Positions 12,146-25,250 of a stretch of 64,000 nt of DNA are shown here, in pieces. Made by a program: the position numbers and the translations under genes. Position 1 is the first letter of the stretch. Each line of letters opens with the position of its first letter. The DNA is taken from the NCBI RefSeq assembly GCF_023101765.2, contig NC_064223.1, positions 1,922,001-1,986,000 on the forward strand, written 5' to 3'. The notes beneath the pieces are model-generated. The model ran no database searches. It was not told the DNA's origin and was given only the letters and a program-made list of their open reading frames with translations. This DNA comes from Spodoptera frugiperda (taxonomy: Eukaryota; Arthropoda; Insecta; Lepidoptera; Noctuidae).

Positions 12146-15100
12146 CAAGCGTGCACAGCAAACTTTTGCCGGTTTTACAATATTCATTCGTTTGCATTTA
12201 AAACTTAGATAGGTACGTATTTTTAATGAAGAACAGGAAAATTCACTGCACGCCTTTTATTTTTAACCGCCGATGTCATTGCACGCAAAAGGTTTGATTG
12301 AGATGGAGCTTCACAAAAAAACGACAAAGGAAGGGCAATCTCTTCGGACAAAAGAAACATCCCAATTATTATGAAAACACTTGATTTATTACGTAGCACA
12401 GCGAAAATGTATTTTCGGGTGTCTCGTGTGGATTTCAGGCATTATGCAAAGAACTCCAGTGTTTACTGAAACAACAAACAGGTTAGCTACAAGTCAATCA
12501 AGCTTTCGCAATCTGTTTACATTATCAGTTGCGAGTGATTGCTGGACTAACGAACATACCTCATTACACGCACCGTGATTGGTACATGGGTGACTCAATA
12601 ATTCAGGAAATGTTCAACAAAACCCAATAATGTCATTTTAAAACACTCCAACTACTCCAAGTTAATGACAACATGCTTTTAAACAAATGTGGCGAGGCTC
12701 ACACACTGTATTTATAAAAAACATGATTAAACCGTATAAATCATGCACAATCCCAAAATCTGCTGAGATTTGGAAGTGTCGACGTGAAACATAGTTTGGC
12801 CAAGTTCCATCTCACGCAGAAACAGCGATCATTCAATGCGGCATCGGCTGAGACTTGAGACGGAACGCGCCCTTACATTATATCAATATTAAAATAAAAT
12901 TGTTTTCACAGTTGCATGTATTTACGTAAGCGGGGTGCACGAACTCCACGCCGGATCACCTTCGCATTGTCCCAAACTATAGGTTGAGGTCGTATCGGCA
13001 ATAATAGTTATCGATAGCATCGAGCGACAAACAAGATGAGCGATGACTTCAGCGCAGTGTGTGGTGCACTGGTGCCGCCACTCTACACTCTGTTGTCTCT
13101 GCTCGCCAGGCCGGCTGCGCGGGAAAGTCGACAAATGTCAAAAGTACATTCTCAAATCGTTGCTATTGTTGTACCTGTGCAAGTGTACATGCACACCACA
13201 CAACACATGTCGTGTCATTGGAAGGGACGGCGAGACCTGCCGCGTCTCAAGGGGACCTGGCCTTAGGTAATAAACTCACAAAAACAATAACTGTTCACTA
13301 TCAACCTTAACTTTTTGCACATTCCACCACCTTCCTACAAGATAACGTAGAAAATGGACAAATGTTATTTGGAAAATAACAGCACCAAAGGTTAAAACAA
13401 CATCACAAACTGTGGCCATATCACCGCAGTAGGTACTGCGCGTCGAATTTGACAGAGCGTAAGTGTCAACACGTCTCAACTGACCTTACACAATATCGAG
13501 TGCATTCGTATTAACCGGCCTAAATAAACAGATAGTTGAACCGCCGCTTTGTGCACTGATAACGGCATCCGCCCGGCCACCGCACAAAAAATAAACTTAA
13601 ACACGATAACGCTATCATTTCTCAACTTACGATTTTATTACACCTAGTTCTGTTATTCCTGTTGAAATAATATCAAGTTGAGCCAATGTATGGAGATAAA
13701 CTTTAGATTAAGCACATTATGTAACAACGAGAAATTGTTGACAATATCTTCGTGGAGTGGACGATACAGGTTTATAGATGTTATCTTACGCGTGCCGGAG
13801 CCGAATTGGTTGCGATCGGAATGATAGCTACAAACAAATTTATATAAAGTTCCCTGATACCACCAGACATTTACATTATTAATCTAGTTCAGTGCTAACT
13901 TTAGTTGTTTTCAATATATTCTAGGTCTCAGAACTATAAACGCTAGCCGCGCGCCGTGCGTAGGAGACAAAAATGTCACTTAGATAAGTAGGAACTTCCC
14001 ATTTAGATAATGAACACCAACTGGTGGAACAAACGCTCATAACACGTAATGATCTGCCCAAATATACTACGAACACGGAAATATATGTTCTAACTATTTC
14101 TAACGCAGTTTGTAAGGCAGCCAACAATAATTAGATACAGCAACAGAAAGAAAACAATGATTATTATTCACCGATAAATAGATTGGATTTACTACAACAC
14201 AAATTATTATATGTCTGTAGCTCTACTAGTTCATCGATAATTAAACAATTTCGCTTTAAAACAAGTGTATCTGATACTCCGATTTTTCTATAAATTGTCC
14301 AAATGTTACTCGAACCAGTTTCAGATTTATTCAGAGTAAATACACATGAATAGAGTGTGTCGTAATATATGGCGGCCATTAATTTGTACAGATGTTATTT
14401 CGCAATGAATTCGCGGGAATTCAAGTGCGCATGTTCCGTGTTTATTTTACTCTTTAAAATGTTCTGTCTTCCGCCTTTTGGTGCTTTTATATCGCGTTAT
14501 ATTTCTGGTCAAACAGGAGATTCTTTCAATGACTAAGGCCCAACAAATTCCACCATAATATTCGCCTGAATCTATCACTTCTCCCAATCTCTTAGCTTCA
14601 CCATGTACAGGACATTACTCCCTCGTATGTGGTGTGACTTTGAACCTAATAATGACCTATTAGATACACCAATAAGTTCGAGTCAACAACAATTATATGA
14701 AACACTGCATTGTCGTCATTTCACTACAGTTGGTTAAACAGGCGCGGTGTTTGCGGTGCGCAGGCGCAGACGAAAGCTGTTTCACAACCGCACACATAAC
14801 CTTAAATACCATTGGTAATAGGTCGAGTTCACAGTAGCCACGGAACCCGACCACTATATGTAACCCAACCGCTGTAGACGTCTTCAACAGATTTACAGAT
14901 CGGCTGCGAAATAATAATGATCAACTCATAATACACCACCGTGTCTGTTCATAATTAATAAGCTGATGGTTTTATTGGTCCTCAAAATTATAGTAATTAA
15001 GTCCATTTTTAGTTCCATCGGAATGCAAATATCAAATATATATTTCTATAAAAACATTAACGAAATCAATAAAAACTCGACATGATTTAGGTGCAGCCAT

Positions 15101-17651
15101 TCTATAACCGCTAATTAAGCGAATTGAAATAAAGACGATGAGCGTTTTAATCAACAAGCGCAATTAAATTAATGATATTAGAATTAAATAAATAGCCCTG
15201 CGGACGACTGCATGTACTCGTATAGCCGCTACAACTACCCTGTATATGACGGCGCCACATTAAGAGGAGGTGGGACCGCTTTAGCAGTTTCTTCATCTCC
15301 GTAATGAATGGTATCAGGGCTTACAACAATTACATCGGTTATGCAAGTGGCCTGCAGGTAAACCGGTCACAAGACAACTAAAACATAAGAACAAATGACA
15401 CGGCGACCGTCCCCCAGCCGCCCGGCGCGGTGTGAACGACATCCGAATGCAAATCATGGATTCCACGGTGTGTTACGATATGTGCCGGAAAATTAACAAT
15501 TTGTTGTTTAGTGGATAATGGGTGTCTCCTTGAAGTGCACCCAAGGAAGCTATCGGGGACGTGGTCATTGACACCGGTCGCCGAGAGAATGAAAATGGAG
15601 AGCGCAGGACGCTGCTCCGCGAGGATTATCCGGGTGTGTCGACTGCGTCATGCATTTTAACCGTGTTTCTGTTACATGCGCAGAATTCAGCTCGATATTA
15701 CAGTGGAAGATTTGTAACATCGTAAAATTGTTCATCTCCATAAATACTACCCTTCACAGTGAACCACTAAAACTGATAAATATCGCTCTACTTTCTGCAC
15801 AGCCCAGAGAGTTTGCTCGGTACGTTACATGTGTACACTACGTACAAAGGAGACAGCGAGGCTCGAGTGTGGTGTAGTGTGTAGTGCACACTCGGACTAC
15901 AATGGCTGCGTGTTCAGTTCCGTGACACAAGCGCTCGTACTCTGTAGTAAACATTGTTGGGGCGCCTCCTCCTGAAATCTGCGAAGCTCGTCCACGTGAC
16001 CTCGATACAAGTGTCGCCCTCTAGCCGCGTGTTATCGTGCGCCGTTACGTAAGGTGCAATGTTGTCGAGCGCAAGCGCAGCGCTGACCTTACTTAACGCC
16101 GCGCTAGTTCACCGTATGCGCATGCGCGCAGGAAAATAGAACGCGCCATCTTGGAGCTTGCGCTTTAAATATAACAAGCGCGAAGCTCCAGAATAACGTT
16201 TTAGTCATGCACGAGTTGCAACTCCACTGCACCGCACAGCACTGCTGCACACGAGGACAGTCAATAGAAGCACCCAGCGACTATAGCGACCACCACTTAG
16301 AGTCGGCTCTTATAAGAATTTGGTCGTGAATATATTACATAATTGGACACTATCGGCTTTCGGGCGAAGCGCAGTACATGCGGAATGTCACCTTGATAAT
16401 GAATGCACAAAAACTCAGTTATCGTTGAACCACCTCTCCACTTTGCCCTCATCAATCGAAACATGACGACATCCACCAATCATAAAGCTGCGCGTGTTGA
16501 ACAACAGATAGTATGCACGTGAAAATTATCGCTCGGGATGAAAGTGATCTCTGCGGGTACTAGAGCAGCTCGCTGCTCGCTGCCTCGCCGCGCTTGGCGC
16601 TAGGTGTGCAGATGTGCAATGCACAACACATCAACGCAAAATCCCGTAGTAGACGGGCAGGGACAACTAAGTGGGAGGCGGGGGATGTGCGGGCGCAGGA
16701 CGCGCGTGTGTGCGTGTGTGTGTGAAGGTCAGCCGGCGGCGTCATTTCCTGGTCATTGCCTGCTGCCGCCGCCGCCGCATCCGACGGCGCCCGCGCTGCG
16801 CCTGCGCCGCGACTCACTCGCGATCTTAGAGACGCGCACGCTTTCCGGTCGCACAGGAAAACTAGATGCTATTGTCAGGCGTACTATGGAAGGAAATGAA
16901 TCTGAAGCTAAAATGTCAGTGCATATAACAGCCGACGCGGTCCCATCACTGCGCTGATTACCTTATCGCTTCCGCCTGAAAAATAAAGCGATAAACAATA
17001 TTTTTCATAATATTACAAATATGTGGCCACGTTCACCAGCAGTTGCTTTGAGGAAATGTTCTCAGCTCCACTATCTTATCTCAGTAATTCTTTTATCACA
17101 AGCAAAAATAGCAAATTTGCAAACTGATAAATCGTCATATGTATATGTATGAGCCGATTGACGTCAGCCGAGTGTAGCGCGGTACCTGCAACTCTTTCAT
17201 ACTTCCTAAACATTATTTCGGGGAGAATAAATAGTGCACTGAAATCACATGCAGTTGAGAGCAGCAGGAGCGGGCGCGGCCAGTGTTGCGTGTTTGTATC
17301 GCAAGAGGTTTGTGGGGTAACCCATTTATCGCGACCGCGGGATGCGCGAGCGCAACCGGTTCCCCCCTCCTCCCACCACACCCTGCATCAACCTAAACGT
17401 TCGCACACTCGCATCCGGGAGCAAAACAATCCGTCTTCATCAAAAGCTTAGAGCAAAAGGTACCTAGTACAGTGAGAGTAAGGTGCACTTTACAACGGCG
17501 GCTATCTCGATAAATTTTCTTTTCGCTTCGAAGGACTGCTAACTAGCAAAGTGAAGATGACATTCTAAGACTGCAACAGGCGCACAAGGCGACGTAACCT
17601 TGATCTTGCAGCGCAACCAGTAGGATGCGTCCAGCCGTCCAGCGCATGCGC

Positions 17652-17772
17652 TATAAATAGACTCGCCGCCGCATAAAATGCGGGTTTTTTACGTGGCGTC
17701 TTGTTAGCTTCCCATGCTCGCGAGGGATTTTATGAGCGACGTGTTCGTGGAACGTTAAATTATAAATAACAG
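17652..17772 (+). promoter_or_regulatory. Candidate internal promoter and non-coding first exon in E74
   Basis: A good TATA box (TATAAATA at 17652) sits in a CpG-rich island. About 115 bases downstream is a near-perfect splice donor (AACAG|GTAAGTAT, exon end 17772). A transcript starting near 17.68 kb could splice to the last E74 exon at 21311. The short interval has ATG codons, but all close within about 15 codons, so it would be 5' UTR only, and the next in-frame Met lies inside the ETS domain. No transcript evidence is available from the sequence. Confidence 0.3.
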
Positions 17773-18579
17773 GTAAGTATGTTAGCGCAGCACCGGCGCC
17801 CGCGCAGCCGCGCCGCCCTATCTGTACCGTTGTTAGCGGCCTCTCTACTTGTTGGCAAATCTAACTTCACTCGTGATTGATCTACGAGATAGTTTTGACC
17901 ATCTGATATATAACGTGTGCCATCTTAATGAACTGATACAGCTTCCATTGATTAGTTACATGAACTGTTTATCTCAGCGCGACGGCCGGCTCCTGCACAA
18001 AGACTGGGTGCGGCCGACTACTTGTTCAAATGTTATTGTCGCTTTGATAAACAATCAACATCATTTAACTTTAATTGAAAGATAAAACTCACTCGTATCA
18101 GGCGAGTGTATTTTGATGTATATTGACGATTTTCTTTACACATTGTTTTCCTTACTCGTACGCACTACGTCAATCTGTAGAATGTTACCTACAGCATAGA
18201 CAAATAATGATATATTTAGTTAAAGTTGGTGCAATTTTATAATTCACTACATAATATTACACATGCAATATACATAGGAAACCAAACAGAAGTATTCGAA
18301 ACTCAACTTTGTTTATACAATATTGTAGGTGCTTACAGTCCGTGTGTTGTAAAAGTATTTGTTATTCAGGTGCTCCATTAGGAATACAACAATGTGTGGG
18401 CGTTAGCCAACCCGAGACAGCGCCGCACGCGCACCTGTTCAATAAAAATACAGACCACGGCACTAGTCTAAACAGTTTGGATGACTAAACTTCCTTAATC
18501 TCGCGATCAGAAAAATAAATCGGTAGGTATGGCAACCCTGGTAGCGTGACGATGTGTCCGCGACACGTGTCAGTGCGCA

Positions 18580-18592
18580 GGGTCAATGACCG
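18580..18592. promoter_or_regulatory. Candidate ecdysone response element (IR-1)
   Basis: The sequence GGGTCAATGACCG is an inverted repeat of two nuclear-receptor half-sites with a one-base spacer. It matches the EcR/USP consensus RGKTCANTGAMCY at 12 of 13 positions; only the last base differs. It is the best such match I found in the E74 intron, and E74 is a classical direct ecdysone target. Function is inferred from the match and location. Confidence 0.5.
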
Positions 18593-21310
18593 CACAGATA
18601 AGCCGCGCGAAAATACATACCAGTTAGATAATATTAGAAAATGGCGAATCGCGCCAACCCAACACACACTGGCGACGTTTAAAAATAAATACATAAATGT
18701 AACAAGTTTTATCTCAGCCGGCAGCTCCTCCCACTGTGCTAAGTTCAATCGAAACTCGAATCCAGCTACAAGATGATTATTAAAATAATAAATGTGAAAT
18801 AGATGCGTGGGTAAATCTACATTTATTTCTTTCCGTTCCTCTTCAAATAACATTTTCTCGTAGAAGGAAAATCATTTCTATAACGTTTACCTTTTTTATA
18901 ATTACGTGGTCACGCCAAAACCGCAAAAAAACTTCTATGTTACGGCTGATGCGACACTTCCTCATAAAAATAAATTAACTTTTAAAACGCACTTCCGCCT
19001 TGTCTCTGGCGTCATTGAAACGAATTTATTCCCCATGGAAGTTTGACAGCCACAATTGTCAACAATACTCTGTTGCACCAATATGGGACCATAACTGGAC
19101 ACTGCAATATTGCAATATGACATGACATTTATGGTATTCCCCTAAACTATTACAGTTCAATATAAAATACACATAATATGTATAAGTAATAAATGTAATT
19201 AACCGCAAACTATTTTGTGGTCAGTCACTATTACTAATTCGATGATACGAGCGTATTACCCATAGTTCCTTCCTGTAAGAAGAAAACATAAAGAATATAC
19301 AAACAACATGCATTACACTCCTCCACTGTTATAAGACCCACATATAGAGGGCACTATGTACGTAAATACATCTCACAAAGTTTTCTTAAAATTTCTGGAG
19401 CACGTAACTCGACATAATTTACACAACCTTATTACGAACACAGCAACAACAGCAACACCGCGCTGTAACGACTATACAGTTCACGGAAAACTAGTTGCTG
19501 GCTTTTCACTTCCTAAAAACAAGACTAGTGGATTACCCGACTTTACTGAAGATATTTTATAATGTTCACACACCTTCAGAGTGCAGCCAAACAACAATCA
19601 CGTCTACATCAATCGAAATGAGTTGAAAATTACTGAAATCAAAAGCTTCGTGTATATGAGAACATAATTACCTCATAAACAAATATACACAAGTACTTGT
19701 GTAAGCAGACGTAAAGACAGACTGCGATATTATAATGTAGTGCTAACTAAATCATTTCCCACGAATTGGGCTAATCGTACAGCCAAACAACTGTTTTATT
19801 GAGCTAGCCAGATGAAATTTATAGCCTCGTCCGTCGGCTTGAAGTTTTTAGATCAAACTCAAGCGGTCGACATGTAGTGCAAAATATACTTGTACATAGT
19901 TCCTGACTATGTATAAAGCACTGACTTTGTGTTATATACTCTAACATCTTGAAAATCTGTAGCCAACGCAAATTAAAGGCCTATTGGTCAAGGTTTACAA
20001 TTTCTAGAATTCCGCGATATGTAACAGGTCGGGACACTTACTGAATGACGTCATTACTCGTTCGCTTTTACTAAAATAGGTAAAAGCGCAATGATATGAC
20101 TCGGTAATATTTCGTTAGGCTCTGGTGAGCTATGTGTAACCTCTACGTGTGTAATGTATACTGTGATTGATTCCTCTAAATCAGAAGCTTATTTTTCTGA
20201 GGAGGAAAACGTATCGGCGAGTGCGGAGTGGGCCGGCCACAGGCATTCGGGTCAAGGCGCTGCTGCCGGTGCGTTTGACGCAATCACGACACTATCAGTG
20301 CTATCGTCAACTAACGCGTTCGCATTGTCTGACGGAGGCGCCCGACCACAACAGCAAGTTTTAGGAAATGTTTCGCTCTTTTCTGGGAACTGAGCAAGAC
20401 GTTGTATCATCGCGCCTATATGTATGCAATACTACTACAAATAAATAAGCTCTTAAGATTAAACTTCCCTTTCTGCCGAGACTAGTATAAAACCATTTGC
20501 AGAATTATCTCTATAAAAGCATTACAGTATCATCCAATACCTAAGTCACATAACAATAAAAGAGGACCACAACAGATCTATAAATCATCGTAATGTATAA
20601 AATAATTGAATTTGATAAGTTTGTCAGTGGACAGGCGCATCCTCTCGAGCCGAGCAATGCTATAATTGTTATCACCTGTTGCTACACCATGTTGATAGGG
20701 TATCGACGTATTAGCTATTGCATTTCATTGCTTCACGCGATAGATATGTATGTATGTCACTACGATACGGTGTTTTTAATCCAATTACGAGTAAATAAGT
20801 ATTATAGGAATTGCAAAACAAATATTTCAAAGAGTACCCGATCCACACCCGCAGCTTGTTTAGTGAGTAACATGGTGCTCACGTCTGGAACAGGACGTTC
20901 TCTCCTCACCAACTCTATGTATGAAATTTAAAACAATATAAAATATTGTTATCAAAATACTAGAGTTAGTTTAAACAACAGAGTCCTAATCGCATGAGAG
21001 TTGCTCTGTCGCCTAGTCCCACTATTGTTTAGCCACTAGCGTTGGAACTAAATGTTGCATAAACATTAAATTCATTAAATATTGACTCGTCTAACACTAA
21101 TACATCATTTTTGGTGAGATTCATTTTACAACGGATATGGTATAAAGCCTTTTAAAATTAAGTACAAAATTCGCAATATAATTTTAGGAAGCCTTTGAGG
21201 GATCTGCTGTATAACATGTTTAGAGTGAAAGTATCGGTATCGCTACTAGGTTTTATGTGTACTCGTTTATTGATAGTTCTAGTAATGACTGAACATCGTT
21301 TTGTTTCCAG

Positions 21311-21846
21311 TGGGCGGCGTGAATGAGCGCGACGCGTACGGCTACGGGTACGGCGGCGGGGGCGGCGGCGCGCACCACTTCGCCGCTCCGGCGCCGCCGC
21401 CGCTCCCGCACGACGAGCTCCCCTACTCGGTGTTCGACTTCGGCGACTACCAGCGGCATCACCACCACAACAAGCTCAAGCCCAAGAAGAGGCCGCGCAC
21501 CGACGCGCCTCCCACGCCCGGCGTGAAGCGCAAGAGCCGCGAGGGCTCCACCACGTACCTCTGGGAGTTCCTGCTCAAGCTGCTGCAGGACCGGGAGTAC
21601 TGCCCGCGCTTCATCAAGTGGACGAACCGCGAGAAGGGCGTGTTCAAGCTGGTGGACTCGAAGGCGGTGTCGAGGCTCTGGGGGCTGCACAAGAACAAGC
21701 CCGACATGAACTACGAGACGATGGGCCGCGCGCTGCGCTACTACTACCAGCGCGGCATCCTGGCCAAGGTGGACGGGCAGCGGCTCGTGTACCAGTTCGT
21801 GGACGTGCCCAAGGACATCGTCGAGATCGACTGCTCGCTGGCGTAG
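21311..21846 (+). CDS. Eip74EF: E74 (ecdysone-induced protein 74EF), last coding exon with ETS DNA-binding domain
   Basis: The acceptor TTGTTTCCAG joins in phase 1 to the exon ending at 4104, and the frame ends at TAG 21844-21846. A glycine-rich segment and an acidic/aromatic segment (DELPYSVFDFGDY) are followed by a basic stretch (KLKPKKRPRT). The ETS domain spans about 21547-21801 (STTYLWEFLLKLLQDREYCP to QRLVYQFV) and ends with VDVPKDIVEIDCSLA. The recognition-helix residues MGRALRYYYQRGI are intact. This ETS domain is nearly identical to my recollection of Drosophila E74, and the trailing VPKDI-EIDC extension is typical of E74 rather than other ETS factors. The protein is a nuclear, sequence-specific transcription factor that binds GGAA-core sites and regulates secondary-response genes in the ecdysone cascade. 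The third positions are strongly GC-rich compared with the flanking introns. Confidence 0.96.
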
Positions 21847-21920
21847 ACGAATCTCGAGTGACACGCGTGACGGGACCGTGGTGACGTGTGACGTGCGATG
21901 AGTGACGCGGCGGCGCGCCG

Positions 21921-21966
21921 CAGTGCCGCAGTGCCGCAGTGCCGCAGCGCCCAGTGCCGCGGTGCA
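21921..21966 (+). repeat. 8-bp tandem repeat CAGTGCCG in the E74 3' UTR
   Basis: About five to six tandem units of CAGTGCCG, one of them degenerate, begin 75 bases after the E74 stop codon. The preceding 50 bases are also internally repetitive (GTGAC-containing units). This is a short GC-rich minisatellite and likely length-variable. Confidence 0.75.
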
Positions 21967-22749
21967 GGACACTATCTCATGCGTACCGCCGTGACGCGAC
22001 GGTGGGCGGTGGAGAGGACGCGTATTCATTTCGCTCTTACATTACAAGTTTTTCACTAATAGTTACAATTCGTCTATTTTTCAAATCATCATGCATTACG
22101 TTTTTCAGATCGCTTCTATATAATGTTATTAATATAAATATTACTCTCAAATCGAACTAATATTAACTTATCATTGAATTTAATATTTATACAAAAATAG
22201 GAGAGACGAAATTGATTGCTCAAATGTTTATATAGGTACCTATTTTTAGGGGTCTTTCAGAAGAGGAACACTAAATTTGCTAGATGTTATATGGGGACGG
22301 AGTGAGTTTTGTATAATGTTGAAACGAATTTTTAAATGTTTGTAAATGAAATTTCTATATATTGCATGTTTAAGGTCGATTATACATTTCCTCGGTCGAC
22401 TGTACGCAATCAGAACTTCCTACCTCAAAACTACGCAAAACGTTACAAATGATTCATATGAATATACAATTTACATTGTTCGAGACAGTTTACAAATCGC
22501 AATAAGAATATATATATAGTCTAAATAAGAGTTTATTATAAAGAAATATTTACGTAAATGTTTATATTACAAGATATCTTATAGTACCTAATATCCTCAG
22601 ATGAAATATATTCCCTTCTTGGTGCTTTGTATGGCCATCTCATATTTACACATTGTTACAATGGAAGCAACCACACGCTGTTGATTTATATATTATGTAT
22701 ATTATATGAACATTAGTAGTTGTCTATTATCTAGCTGTAATCTGTTTCC

Positions 22750-22811
22750 AAGAGCGCGCCCCGAGCGAGCGAGCTAGCGCTGCCGGCCGGGCCCGCTCGG
22801 GCCGCGCTCTT
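22750..22811 (+). other. GC-rich stem-loop in the E74 3' UTR
   Basis: The left arm 22750-22767 (AAGAGCGCGCCCCGAGCG) and right arm 22794-22811 pair at 17 of 18 positions around a 26-base GC-rich loop. The island is isolated in an otherwise AT-rich UTR, so it should fold stably in RNA. No known hairpin family was recognised. Confidence 0.55.
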
Positions 22812-25217
22812 ACGTCGCATAGTCTATCTCATTGTTTTAGGTACATTTCGAAACCGAATTTGGAAATGATATTAGATTGCAAAAATTCATTTACACAAAC
22901 GTTTTAACGTAATACTACGCATGTACTGATAAACCTACTGCCAACTTTCTGATACAAACTGACATAATGATTAGTTAAGGGATGATTTTGTGCGTTACTT
23001 GTGTTAATTATAAATATATGTTTACTGTAAGTGAGCTGTTTAAGTGGACATGTTCTAGTTTATTTCGTTTATTTAAAATTATATTAAGCATGTTGCGAGG
23101 GGGTTGCGCGCACTACATCACGACTACAACTACATATCAGAGAGAAACAATTATTTACTGTGTATACATATACATCCTGTTTTGTCAGCATATCAAGCCG
23201 CTTGTATATATATCTTATATTTGTTTAGTTGAACGGCGCGCAACCTCCATTTTTTGTTACCTGAATAAATATTATTAATAATTAATTACGATTTGTGGTC
23301 CAATGTTAATGAATCATAATACTATTAACTAGATAGATATAAAAGAAAGATCGAGTAAGGTGTAGCCTAGTTCACTTCGACATATAGACAGATATAATTG
23401 ATGTTTCATTCAATGCAAAGACAAATTGATCCTTCTATGTATACAATAAAGTTTGTTTATAATAGTAAATGTACGTAAGCGGAGGAATTGTTAGTTGGCG
23501 TCGTGTCAATATAATTGTGGACCACACGTGCGCCCCAGCCGCCTCCAGCCCCGCACTCTTGTTGTCCCGCTGACTGGGACTGTAGTTTTGCAATATTTTT
23601 ATAATCAAAGTAAAGGATATATGTGGAGTAAAATGTTAGTGTGCAAGTGTCCGGTCGCCTAGCGCACGGAGGGCACGTGTGGTCTCGGACTGTGAGGGTC
23701 AGAGGAGCCTTAGGAGAGTGACAGTGTCGGGTACGAAGGGTGCTATGTTGAGGGACCGCGCTCGGGAGAGGCTCGCACTCAATACAATAATATATTAGAC
23801 CAGTCCAACCGATATACAGGTGTTAAACTATATATTAAATAAACCAGTGCGATAAGTGACTTTTGTATAGGTGAAAGATCTCAGTATCCAAACTTCTTCG
23901 AACAAAACCAGTGGCCGTTTCATGTGATTGAAAATAATATATTTTAAAAACTAAATTGTGGAATTTTAATCGTATTTTTATATAGCTAGATGGAATTCTC
24001 AATAATTTTCTGTTCGGCACTACTTCTTATGCTTTTGTAAATATAATTATAGGAGTTAATTTATTTATTTAGTCTGTCACGCGAGTGGCGCCCACTGGCG
24101 TCGGCGAAGGCATTCAATTCTTTTCCTTTTTAGGAAATTTCGTTCTGTAGGTTACAAATTTTATTGTAAAATATCTTTATTAACTAATTAGTAGGTAATG
24201 AATGGACCATGGGATGGAAGGTGAACGCTCTCAGAATTTATAATTCGGCTAGTGTGAGTCCTAATCGACAATGTGAGATGCTAGTTACCGGTAGTATGCA
24301 AAATGTTTGAGCAAGCATTTAAAAAAATGCTCGGAGAGTTTAAATAATTTTAGTCGAATTGATGTTGTTGAATTAAAATCAAAGTTTCTAATTAATAATG
24401 TACTTAAATTTTCAATGTAAATTTTAAAGGCACCTTGAAAAAAAAATATTATTAATGAAATTATTTTAAATTGAGCCTAGTCTTAGTATCATAATTTGAT
24501 TTTAAATTATAATATCAGACGCCGCATTGGTACGAGGCGTCGTCGTAACCGCGGTCTCCTGTCGGGGCCGCGCATGTTTAGCGTCGAAATTAATGTAAAT
24601 ACAAAATATATAATGTTAATGATCCAAACGCACACCCTCACGACCCATGAACGACTAGTTATTGGCGTCGCTAGTTAGGTGAAATATGAGAATATTTTGC
24701 AAGGAAGCAATGAGAAGGTTAGTGAATTCGGTGATAGCGGGAGAGGGCGCTGCGCTCGCTCGTCGGCGGCAGACAGCATAATTACGTGTTTTATCGTTAA
24801 TTACTATTTCAATGTACGTATTCCTGTTTGTCGATAAATTAATGTCCAATATTCGAATACGTAATTCATTCCGGATGAGAGTGGTGTGTTACATTTGTGT
24901 AGACAACGAGTTTTAGGTGAATGATGAACTTTAGTTTCAGCTACTCGCTCATAGATGGCGCTTTCGTTACGCTTTTGTCAACGTTTTAACAAAATTCACG
25001 TCTATTCTGAGAGTTGCGTGCGATTACAGTGATTTTGCGTTATACTTGCTTTTAGTTTTATGCAGTTAAAGTCCGATATTGTAATGTAATTTTATTTAGT
25101 TGTTAATTTTACAAAATACTGTATTTTCTGCCCCCCTAGTTAAGTTATTTTTCTATGTATAGTTAGTTATAAGTGTAAATGAATTAGCACATAAATTTGA
25201 TGCATGATGATAATGTT

Positions 25218-25237
25218 AATAAAATATCCACAATAAA
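25218..25237 (+). terminator. Tandem poly(A) signals, likely end of E74
   Basis: Two AATAAA hexamers (25218-25223 and 25232-25237) are followed by a T/G-rich stretch (TTGTTTGTT), the expected layout for a cleavage site just downstream. Confidence 0.55.
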
Positions 25238-25250
25238 ATCCAAACTTGTT

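Larger units (their letters stand above)
4105..21310 (+). other. Large E74 intron (17.2 kb)
   Basis: The intron runs from donor GTATGT at 4105 to acceptor TTGTTTCCAG ending at 21310; both flanking exons are phase 1, so no coding exon between them is required. No coding exon was recognised inside. The AT-rich sequence is broken by CpG-rich islands at roughly 4.3-4.5, 7.75-8.15, 8.7-9.85, 11.9-12.15, 15.9-16.2, 16.55-16.85 and 17.2-17.85 kb. Long open frames in these islands occur in several frames at once, as expected from GC content. Candidate regulatory features inside the intron are listed separately (ETS site, G-rich tract, internal promoter, ecdysone response element). Confidence 0.8.
21847..25250 (+). 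other. Probable E74 3' UTR, about 3.4 kb
   Basis: After the stop codon the sequence is GC-rich for about 150 bases and then AT-rich, with no recognisable coding. Possible early poly(A) signals occur near 23445 and 23838; the strongest pair is at 25218 and 25232. Two Pumilio-type TGTAAATA motifs (24036-24043 and 24594-24601) and a GC-rich hairpin (22750-22811) are visible. Long regulated 3' UTRs are usual for hormone-response transcription factors, but the real end is inferred. Confidence 0.6.

Noticed and set aside
18485..18853. 122-codon minus-strand frame
   Set aside because: No recognisable domain, it lies in the E74 intron, and it overlaps the candidate EcRE; it is probably chance.
21253..22029. 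258-codon minus-strand frame opposite the last E74 exon
   Set aside because: It is the antisense shadow of a GC-rich coding exon whose + strand product is clearly an ETS domain.
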